From assembly GCA_017451975.1 (NCBI GenBank), contig JAFTNI010000114.1, positions 1-12,044 on the forward strand: a DNA stretch of 12,044 nucleotides. Direction: 5' to 3'. Position numbers and translations under genes: made by a program. This stretch comes from Clostridia bacterium (GTDB lineage: Bacteria; Bacillota; Clostridia; Oscillospirales; CAG-272). The notes beneath the pieces were generated by a model. The model had not been told where the DNA came from, did no database searches, and saw nothing but the letters and a program-made list of their open reading frames with translations. Numbering within the stretch: the first letter of the stretch is position 1; every line of letters starts with the position of its first letter. This document shows, one piece after another, positions 6,906-12,044 of the stretch.

Positions 6906-9440
6906 TTAACTTGCGTAAATTATATCGTGATTGTCGATCAAATAGTTCCATTTTATCCAGGGAGTTTCAATGCTTTCCCACTGGCTCTTTGAGCCGTCAT
7001 AATAAATCGTTAAATCTACGCTGGAAAAAATTCCGCTTCCCATATATTTTACTCCGGAATTAATATAGATTTCATCAAGTTTATCGCAAAATTCAAAGCA
7101 ATAGCTTTCAAGCTTTTCCATACTTTCCGGCAACGTGATCGAAACAATAGAATCGCATTCTCCAAAAGACGATACACCCAACTGCTTTACACCCTCTTCA
7201 ATAGTAACCGAAGCGAGTTTATCACATTCATAGAAAGCTTTTTCCGAAACGCTGTAAACACTGCCGGGAATTGTTACTGAAGTAAGCGCATCGCAATTTT
7301 CAAATGCACTTGTGCCAATAGAGGTTATACCATCGTGCAAAACAACTTCCTTCATATTTTTCTGCGGGCCGCTGTATTTAAACGCCTTAGCGTCAATAGC
7401 CGTAACCTCTTCGGGTATAACAACTACCTCTGCGGTGCCGCCGTAGGAAAGCAAAACTCCGTCTTTAATTTTAAATTCCTCGGAAGCAGGCTTGTGACCA
7501 AAGAGAAGAACAAGAACCGCAATGCCTATAAGCGCTATGCCAATACCGACAACAACGAAAAACGAATTTTCACGGCGTCTTATAGCAAGTATGAACGCCG
7601 AGAGAACAGCCGCCGCAAAAAGGCACATCGCGCATACGGAAAAATTATAAGATACAAAGAGGAATGCCACGCCCACTACACCCAAAATTACGTCTATAAC
7701 GGTAAATGTAGTTTCCGTATCGCCGTCGCAATAAAGGAACGTGGTAAGCACAGACATAGCGATATATACAACCGCTACGCCGCAGCCCACAACAAGCGCC
7801 ATAGCCATGCCCGAGAAAAGGCAGCCAACCGCAATAGAAAGCAGCACCCCGCCAATAAGCGTGAAATAGAAGGTTGAGGCGTATTCAATGGGATTGTATT
7901 TAAACGTATACGTATTGTAATATACCGTGTCATATCCGTAACCGCCGTACGGCTGCCATCTTCTTACCTGCTCGGAGGTTCTTTCAACAGTCTTGTCCTT
8001 CCAAGCCTTAACAAGAAGCCCAATGGAAGAGGCAAGAACCGCAACGGCAAAGCCGAACGCATATGCGCGCGTTGTAGCGGAAATGCAATAAAGCGGTATG
8101 CAGGCAATGCTGAGCCCGACGTTTGTAAGAATATACCACGGAACGTAATTGAATTCCGTTTTACGGCGAATGAAGTTCCAGAATAACGTATATACAACGG
8201 CAATGCCCATGGCTATAAACCATGCCCTCGTTGCTTCAAAGAATATGTTGCATATTACAGTTGCCGCTATTGCAAGAATAACAAGCACCCACGTTATTAT
8301 AGCGGGAGCGTGCTCCTTTGCGTAGCTTTTGCGTTTAGCGGCAGCCGCTTCCCTTTCCTTGCGCTTGCGCTCCGCTTCTTCTGCGGCCAGCTTCTTGCGC
8401 TCTGCCTCTTCTGCTTCGCGCTTCTTGCGCTCCGCTTCTTCCGCCTCGCGTTTTTTGCGCTCTGCTTCTTCTGCTTCGCGCTTCTTGAACTCTGCTTCTT
8501 CTGCCGCCGTTTCGCCGCTGATATCGCTTATAAGCTTATCGTATGTATCGAGCGTATATATCTGCGTTGTGCGCAGCTCGTGCGGCAAAATGGATTTCGG
8601 GCTTTCGTTGGTGTGCCTCATCGAAAAGATGTACATATCATCATCTCTGTCGAGGAATAGCCAGCGTTTCCATTCGCTCTTTACCCAAGCGCTTTCTATG
8701 TATTCCTCGCGGCTGCCTATAAGGAGCATTTTTTTGCTCTTAACAAGGTTAAGCCAGATTTCGTGGTCAGATTGAACCTCGTTTTTCAGGGTTACAAAGC
8801 TGAAGAACACGTTTATTCCCTTTGCGCGTAGGTCCTTATATATCTTCTGCGCAAGCTCGTAATCCTCCGTGCGCCCGGGTGCATTGGGGTTTCGCTCTGT
8901 TGCCGCACTGATTTTAACGCAAATAAAAACGTCGCGGTCAATTTCGTTTACACTCTGGCGGAATTTCTTTATCGCCGTATCTATCTTGCGGGATTTCTTT
9001 TCGTAGAAATCCATCATATCCTCATCTTCTTCAATAAGATCAATAAGTTCAAGATATTCGGTTTCTCCGCGGAAGGTTTTGTTTTTAAGCTCATCGTATT
9101 CAGGGAAACAATAAATCGGCTCCACGTCGTCATCGAAAAAGCCTTTTATGAATACTACGCCGTATTTGGCAAGCAACAAGCCCCAGCGCGCATCTATAGA
9201 TTTCGGGTAATCGCGCAATACGTCGGAAAACGTGCCGCGCGCCTTTGAAAATTCATAGTTCTGCAGGTTGGCATAGCCTCTTGCTATTCTTTGTTTTTCG
9301 TCATTGCTTGCGCGTTTATCTCCGTCAAGGTAAAACGCCGCACCGCAACAGCCGCAAATATATCCGCTTTCATATTGCTTGAAGCTCTTTGCGTTTCTGT
9401 TACCGCAGCAACAACATTCCATAACTTTAATTTCGCTCAT
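6906..9440 (-). CDS. Zinc ribbon / TIR / multi-pass membrane / BspA-type LRR protein
   Basis: This 844-residue protein starts with a zinc ribbon (C9-x2-C12, C29-x2-C32) and a TPR-like helical region (about 50-160). A TIR domain follows (about 168-300): DVFICVKIS near 170, RTEDYELAQKIYKDLRAKGINVFFSFVTL (190-218), then MLLIGSREEYIESAWVKSEWKRWLF. Glu256 in the WVKSEW motif is the probable catalytic glutamate of TIR NAD-cleaving enzymes. The ribbon-TIR half matches a widespread Firmicutes group with a WVKNEW-type motif. Next come a charged stalk of five 10-residue repeats (314-363), about nine membrane helices (379-648) and six BspA-type leucine-rich repeats (about 676-810), five of them spaced exactly 23 residues (Phe713, 736, 759, 782, 805). 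Basic loops put the TIR end in the cytoplasm and the LRR end outside. The ATG at 9440 has AAAGGA six bases upstream; a TTG at 9455 has no such site. Possible roles are surface sensing or phage defence; neither is shown. Confidence 0.88.
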   Translation of the reverse strand: MSEIKVMECCCCGNRNAKSFKQYESGYICGCCGAAFYLDGDKRASNDEKQRIARGYANLQNYEFSKARGTFSDVLRDYPKSIDARWGLLLAKYGVVFIKGFFDDDVEPIYCFPEYDELKNKTFRGETEYLELIDLIEEDEDMMDFYEKKSRKIDTAIKKFRQSVNEIDRDVFICVKISAATERNPNAPGRTEDYELAQKIYKDLRAKGINVFFSFVTLKNEVQSDHEIWLNLVKSKKMLLIGSREEYIESAWVKSEWKRWLFLDRDDDMYIFSMRHTNESPKSILPHELRTTQIYTLDTYDKLISDISGETAAEEAEFKKREAEEAERKKREAEEAERKKREAEEAERKKLAAEEAERKRKEREAAAAKRKSYAKEHAPAIITWVLVILAIAATVICNIFFEATRAWFIAMGIAVVYTLFWNFIRRKTEFNYVPWYILTNVGLSIACIPLYCISATTRAYAFGFAVAVLASSIGLLVKAWKDKTVERTSEQVRRWQPYGGYGYDTVYYNTYTFKYNPIEYASTFYFTLIGGVLLSIAVGCLFSGMAMALVVGCGVAVVYIAMSVLTTFLYCDGDTETTFTVIDVILGVVGVAFLFVSYNFSVCAMCLFAAAVLSAFILAIRRRENSFFVVVGIGIALIGIAVLVLLFGHKPASEEFKIKDGVLLSYGGTAEVVVIPEEVTAIDAKAFKYSGPQKNMKEVVLHDGITSIGTSAFENCDALTSVTIPGSVYSVSEKAFYECDKLASVTIEEGVKQLGVSSFGECDSIVSITLPESMEKLESYCFEFCDKLDEIYINSGVKYMGSGIFSSVDLTIYYDGSKSQWESIETPWIKWNYLIDNHDIIYAS
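8352..8501 (-). repeat. Five in-frame 30-base tandem repeats encoding the charged stalk
   Basis: Five consecutive 30-base units encode the decapeptides EEAEFKKREA, EEAERKKREA (twice), EEAERKKLAA and EEAERKRKER, residues 314-363 of the TIR protein. The units alternate acidic and basic clusters, so they should form a long single charged helix or coiled coil between the TIR domain and the first membrane helix. The DNA units are nearly identical, which makes copy-number change by slippage likely. Confidence 0.9.
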
Positions 9441-9479
9441 GTCGTTTCCTTTCAAGGTAAATTTTATATTTACTGTATT

Positions 9480-9508
9480 AGTATAGCATAAATTTCTTCA
9501 TATTGCAA
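9480..9508 (-). promoter_or_regulatory. Promoter of the TIR-LRR gene
   Basis: On the minus strand TTGCAA (9503-9508) is separated by 17 bases from TATACT (9480-9485), and TG sits one base before the -10 box (extended -10). The start of transcription would be near 9473, giving a leader of about 30 bases to the ATG at 9440. It is divergent from the smpB promoter. Confidence 0.6.
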
Positions 9509-9559
9509 TAATAAAATACATCTTTGAATATATCACAAGCAAAAAATTTCTTCTTCCCC

Positions 9560-9588
9560 TTGACTAAACAGGCATTTTGTGGTATTAT
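9560..9588 (+). promoter_or_regulatory. Sigma-A promoter of smpB-ssrA
   Basis: TTGACT (9560-9565), a 17-base spacer and TATTAT (9583-9588) fit a housekeeping promoter. A perfect TATAAT overlaps at 9586-9591 but would have a 20-base spacer. The start would fall near 9595, about 25 bases before the smpB ATG. Confidence 0.75.
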
Positions 9589-9620
9589 AATTAATACTAT
9601 ATTACTGTGAGGTGATTTTC

Positions 9621-10085
9621 ATGGCGGAGAAAGGCCAAAAATACGCGGCGCAGAATCGCAAGGCGCGCCATGATTATTTTATCGAAGATACTTACGAGGC
9701 AGGTATTGTGCTTTCGGGTACAGAGGTAAAATCCATTCGCGCCGGCACGGTCAATATGAAAGATTCATATTGCTATATCGAAGAAGGCGAGCTTTTCGCC
9801 ACGGGCATACACATCAGCCCCTACGAAAAAGGCAATATTTTCAATGTAGACCCGCTTCGCGACCGCAAGCTCCTTATGCACAAAAAAGAGATTCTCAAGC
9901 TCTTTATGAAGATCGGCAAAGAGGGCTATACCCTCGTTCCACTTTCCATGTATTTTTCAGGAAAGAACGTGAAGGTGGAAGTTGGTGTCTGCAAAGGTAA
10001 AAAGCTTTGGGATAAGCGCGAAACAGAAGCGCTCAAGGCAGAAAAGCGCGATATCGAAAGATACGAGCGCGACAAGCAAAGATAA
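9621..10085 (+). CDS. smpB: SsrA-binding protein SmpB
   Basis: This 154-residue protein binds tmRNA and brings it to stalled ribosomes in trans-translation. Recognisable blocks are QNRKARHDYFIEDTYEAGIVLSGTEVKSIR, VNMKDSYCYIEEGELF, HISPYEKGN, then DPLRDRKLLMHKKEILKL and the VPLSMYFSGKNVKVEVGVCKGKKLWDKRE region, with a basic tail (KAEKRDIERYERDKQR) that enters the decoding centre. The length is normal for the family. The ATG at 9621 is chosen because GAGGTG at 9609-9614 sits just before it; a GTG at 9612 lies inside that site. The tmRNA gene begins 26 bases after the stop, and no separate promoter is visible in the gap. Confidence 0.97.
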   Translation: MAEKGQKYAAQNRKARHDYFIEDTYEAGIVLSGTEVKSIRAGTVNMKDSYCYIEEGELFATGIHISPYEKGNIFNVDPLRDRKLLMHKKEILKLFMKIGKEGYTLVPLSMYFSGKNVKVEVGVCKGKKLWDKRETEALKAEKRDIERYERDKQR

Positions 10086-10088
10086 ACT

Positions 10089-10107
10089 GCAATTCTTTCG
10101 GAATTGC
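10089..10107 (+). promoter_or_regulatory. Hairpin between smpB and ssrA
   Basis: A perfect 7-bp stem (GCAATTC at 10089-10095 with GAATTGC at 10101-10107) closes a TTTCG loop and ends four bases before the mature tmRNA 5' end. No T run follows, so it is more likely a processing landmark or RNA stabiliser than a terminator. Confidence 0.45.
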
Positions 10108-10111
10108 CCAT

Positions 10112-10464
10112 GGGGGCGTAAAGGTTTCGACGGGGATTTTGCAGAATGGTAAGCGAGCCGAGATGTGGTACCTCGTTAAACAACCTCAATTTAAAATTAA
10201 ACGCTAACAATAATAGAGTAGCTCTCGCTGCCTAAGTGCGGCGATGTCCGCCCGATGAGGACCGCGGCTTCGGCTCGGGCATAACACAGCGGTGAACGCG
10301 CACAGCCTTTTTGCTTTTGAAGCTGTCGTGTACAAAAAAGCTACTAAGCGGAAAAGCCTGTTTATCGGCGCTTCCGTGCGGGAATTTTAAAAGATAAACT
10401 TCGCTCGAAGAAAGCTATATGAATAGATTTTCGGACAGGGGTTCGATTCCCCTCGCCTCCACCA
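10112..10464 (+). ncRNA. ssrA: Transfer-messenger RNA (tmRNA)
   Basis: The 5' end GGGGGCGTAAAGGTTTCGACGGGG is diagnostic of tmRNA. The 3' end has the T-arm (GACAGGGGTTCGATTCCCC) and GCCTCC followed by ACCA, so the CCA is encoded. GGGGGC (10112-10117) pairs with GCCTCC (10455-10460) with one G-U pair to form the acceptor stem. The 353-base length is normal for a one-piece tmRNA. The tag reading frame lies at 10203-10235, and GC-rich segments after it fit the pseudoknot region. It rescues stalled ribosomes together with SmpB, encoded just upstream. The ends are placed by acceptor-stem pairing. Confidence 0.97.
10203..10235 (+). other. tmRNA proteolysis-tag reading frame
   Basis: The resume codon GCT (10203) opens a frame encoding ANNNRVALAA followed by TAA at 10233-10235. 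The ending ALAA is the usual degradation signal for ClpXP-type proteases. The body has three Asn and one Arg and no acidic residue. Some clostridial tags, recalled from memory, contain Asp and Tyr instead. Confidence 0.9.
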
Positions 10465-10498
10465 CACACTCGCACGTCAAGTGTGAATTTAACGAAAA

Positions 10499-10541
10499 CA
10501 CCGCTTCGGCAAAGATAAACTGCCTTGGCGGTGCTTGTGTT
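10499..10541 (+). terminator. Probable terminator after ssrA
   Basis: CACCGC (10499-10504) pairs with GCGGTG (10528-10533), and within that GGCA (10508-10511) pairs with TGCC (10521-10524), giving a long stem with a small internal loop. A moderately T-rich stretch (CTTGTGTTT) follows and an A-rich stretch precedes it. A smaller stem just after the tmRNA (CACACT/AGTGTG, 10465-10470 and 10480-10485) lacks a T run. Confidence 0.5.
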
Positions 10542-10545
10542 TGTA

Positions 10546-10659
10546 ATGGCAAGGAAAGCCTATGAAATGAATTTAGATAAAACAAAAAAGGTTCTTAGCA
10601 AGCCGATACTGTCAGAAAGACAGAAGGTGGCTTTTGGCAAGGATTGGCTTAGACGGTAA
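10546..10659 (+). CDS. Possible 37-residue basic peptide
   Basis: An open frame from ATG at 10546 to TAA at 10657-10659 encodes a 37-residue Lys/Arg-rich peptide, MARKAYEMNLDKTKKVLSKP followed by ILSERQKVAFGKDWLRR. An internal ATG at 10567 has AAGGA 11 bases before it and would give 30 residues. It ends only 15 bases before the next gene, so it could act as a leader peptide coupled to that gene, or be the worn end of a longer gene. I recognise no family, and a frame this short can occur by chance. Confidence 0.35.
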   Translation: MARKAYEMNLDKTKKVLSKPILSERQKVAFGKDWLRR

Positions 10660-10674
10660 AAAGGAGGATAAGGT

Positions 10675-11997
10675 ATGGACAACAAGAAAAAGAACGCTTA
10701 CTTTGAAGATGATTTTATCGTAGTAGACGAGGATTCTGATGACTATGAAGAATATGATGACGAGGACGAAATTGAAAACTTTGATGACGGTGAAAATTGC
10801 GCCGAAAATTCAAAAAACAAAATCGTAGCAACAGAAGTTTCAAATAATACAACGTTATTAAAAATAGATAAATTTTTCAAAGAATTACGATTAGTTGAAA
10901 CTGAACGCTGGGACAATATTTGTGAGGAATATCACACTCTTAAACACTATGTAATTAATGCAGATCTATTTTATAACGGAGATATTTCTATTGATTTAGA
11001 TGCACGCCTAATAGTTTATGGTGATATATGTGCGAAAAATATTTTTATAAATTCTTGTATAGAAGTAATTGGAAATGTTAAGGCAACCTATATTGAAGCC
11101 AAAACATCTGTAAAAATTTCAGGAAATGTTAATGCTTTAGATTTCAAGGCTGATAGCTTTGATGTATATAACTTTGATTACTATGACATTGAAATCGGAG
11201 GTAATCTAAATTTATCTGGATACATATATGCAGACAATATTACCGTTGGCGGTTATATTAAAGTCTATGGAATCATTGTATATAACGATGTTATGGCTAA
11301 AGGTAGCATTTCTGTAGATACAGGTATTAGTGCTTTAGGTGATGTTGTATCAAGCGAGGATATTATATCCGAAGAAGACATTATTGCTAACGGAAAAATT
11401 CACGCAGGTGAAGAAATCATTACCAAAGGTCAAATTAAATCTGGAGGCAGCATATCCGCTGGTTGGAACATCAAGGCTGATAAAAATATTTGTGCCAATG
11501 AGTATATCTCGTCCAATGGAAACATCAAATCTGGGGAAGGTATCCTTGCAGGTGAATATATCACGGCAAAAGGATTTATACGTTGCGAAAAACGCATATT
11601 TGCGGGTATATCATGTACAAAAACTTCTGATATGTGCAATAAGACTATACGTTGTTCTAATTTAAGAAATGGCGAGGTTTGTTATGGTAACTTGATAGAA
11701 ACAAGTACTAACGATGATTATACAGCAAGCACATCAAAGATAATCGTGCATTCAGGAAATAAAGTTTCTTATAGTAGTACAAAAATATATGACTTAACTA
11801 TCGAAGAACTTGACCTATCCATAAGGTCATTTAATTGCCTAAAACGTGCTGGTATAGATACCGTTGGAGATTTAACAGAAAAAACATACGATGATATGAT
11901 TAAAGTACGTAATCTTGGAAGAAAATCTCTTGAGGAAATAATTCAAAAACTACTCTCTTTAGGAGTAAATCTTAAAGACTACGATGGTTGTTATTAA
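10675..11997 (+). CDS. Beta-helix (bactofilin-like) protein fused to an RNA polymerase alpha C-terminal domain
   Basis: This 440-residue protein has three parts. Residues about 10-40 are strongly acidic (for example DEDSDDYEEYDDEDEIENFDD). Residues about 95-330 are a beta-helix: from Ile200 to Ile308 an Ile or Val falls at every sixth residue (200, 206, 212 and so on to 308), mostly with Ala or Ser two residues later, as in the ISAGWN, IKADKN, ICANEY, ISSNGN run. This resembles bactofilin-like polymer-forming proteins, although a left-handed hexapeptide helix is also possible. Residues 372-440 are an RNA polymerase alpha CTD. Arg384, Asn387, Gly415, Lys417 and Ser418 occupy the places of E. 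coli alpha Arg265, Asn268, Gly296, Lys298 and Ser299, which contact UP-element DNA. The ATG has GGAGG 7 bases upstream (10663-10667). The gene is clearly AT-richer than those on the left. A DNA- or transcription-linked scaffold is possible; no function is known to me. Confidence 0.88.
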   Translation: MDNKKKNAYFEDDFIVVDEDSDDYEEYDDEDEIENFDDGENCAENSKNKIVATEVSNNTTLLKIDKFFKELRLVETERWDNICEEYHTLKHYVINADLFYNGDISIDLDARLIVYGDICAKNIFINSCIEVIGNVKATYIEAKTSVKISGNVNALDFKADSFDVYNFDYYDIEIGGNLNLSGYIYADNITVGGYIKVYGIIVYNDVMAKGSISVDTGISALGDVVSSEDIISEEDIIANGKIHAGEEIITKGQIKSGGSISAGWNIKADKNICANEYISSNGNIKSGEGILAGEYITAKGFIRCEKRIFAGISCTKTSDMCNKTIRCSNLRNGEVCYGNLIETSTNDDYTASTSKIIVHSGNKVSYSSTKIYDLTIEELDLSIRSFNCLKRAGIDTVGDLTEKTYDDMIKVRNLGRKSLEEIIQKLLSLGVNLKDYDGCY

Positions 11998-12010
11998 GAA
12001 AGGATAATAT

Positions 12011-12044
12011 ATGGAAATAGTAAATTTCGACAAGGAATTTGTAG
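12011..12044 (+). CDS. Start of a downstream gene, cut by the window edge
   Basis: ATG at 12011 has AAAGGA at 11999-12004 and opens the frame MEIVNFDKEFV, which runs off the window. It starts 13 bases after the stop of the beta-helix/alpha-CTD gene, so the two are probably one operon. Too little is visible to assign a function. Confidence 0.6.
   Translation, partial: MEIVNFDKEFV

Noticed and set aside
7335..7877. A 180-codon open frame on the plus strand inside the TIR-LRR gene
   Set aside because: It lies antisense to the membrane region of a well-supported protein and its Lys/Arg/Asn-rich translation shows no domain.
8352..8501. Regular 30-base repeats as a possible CRISPR array
   Set aside because: The units are directly adjacent without spacers and are in frame within a coding region.
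8310..8775. Ser/Ala/Leu/Phe-repeat open frames on the plus strand opposite the charged stalk
   Set aside because: The repetitive protein is only the complement of the 30-base stalk repeats.
9441..9455. TTG start five codons upstream for the TIR-LRR protein
   Set aside because: It has no ribosome binding site, whereas the AAAGGA before the ATG at 9440 is well placed and lies inside those five codons.
9612..9620. GTG start three codons upstream for smpB
   Set aside because: It lies inside the GAGGTG ribosome binding site of the ATG at 9621, where SmpB family proteins also begin.
10440..10464. tmRNA 3' end as a proven attachment site
   Set aside because: No second copy of this sequence and no integrase are in the window, so integration remains only a suggestion.
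10465..10485. CACACT/AGTGTG stem as the tmRNA terminator
   Set aside because: The stem has only 6 bp and is followed by AATTTAACG without a T run; the longer stem at 10499-10533 is a better candidate.

Overview
The window looks like a chromosomal segment of an anaerobic, probably gut-associated member of the Clostridia (Bacillota). This rests on strong GGAGG-type ribosome binding sites, TTG and GTG starts, sigma-A-like promoters, a sodium-pumping biotin decarboxylase cluster, a BspA-type leucine-rich-repeat protein and a clostridial-looking smpB-ssrA pair. No species can be named from the sequence.

Region 1 (1-4941, + strand) is a compact five-gene operon. It encodes a carboxyltransferase of the 12S / methylmalonyl-CoA decarboxylase alpha type, an OadG-like membrane gamma/delta subunit, a biotin carrier protein, the Na+-translocating OadB/MmdB beta subunit, and a 5S-type oxaloacetate/pyruvate carboxyltransferase that has no biotin domain of its own. 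Two carboxyltransferases, one biotin carrier and one membrane pump suggest that CO2 can be moved between acyl-CoA and pyruvate/oxaloacetate and also released at the membrane to drive Na+ export. The 12S-like subunit has changed several motifs normally conserved in its family, so its substrate is uncertain.

Region 2 (4949-6095) holds a 344-residue protein of uncertain function that resembles a PAS sensor followed by a decayed kinase ATPase domain. It begins 7 bases after the operon. A terminator-like hairpin lies inside its own coding sequence, and a strong terminator follows it.

Region 3 (6115-9508, - strand) has a small AT-rich membrane protein, a hairpin-rich intergenic element with a clear promoter beside it, and a large protein with the order zinc ribbon, TIR domain, charged tandem-repeat stalk, about nine membrane segments, external leucine-rich repeats. 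This resembles a Toll-like receptor with its domain order reversed.

Region 4 (9560-10541, + strand) is the trans-translation pair smpB and ssrA (tmRNA), probably one transcript from one sigma-A promoter. The promoters of the TIR gene and smpB are divergent.

Region 5 (10546-12044, + strand), directly after the tmRNA, is clearly more AT-rich. It has a possible 37-residue peptide, a protein that joins an acidic N-terminus and a strictly six-residue-periodic beta-helix to an RNA polymerase alpha C-terminal domain, and the start of another gene. The 3' end of ssrA is a well-known integration site, so this region may be an acquired island, though no integrase or att duplication is visible here.

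The most unusual items are the TIR-membrane-LRR protein and the beta-helix/alpha-CTD fusion. The mixed decarboxylase/transcarboxylase operon is the main metabolic feature.
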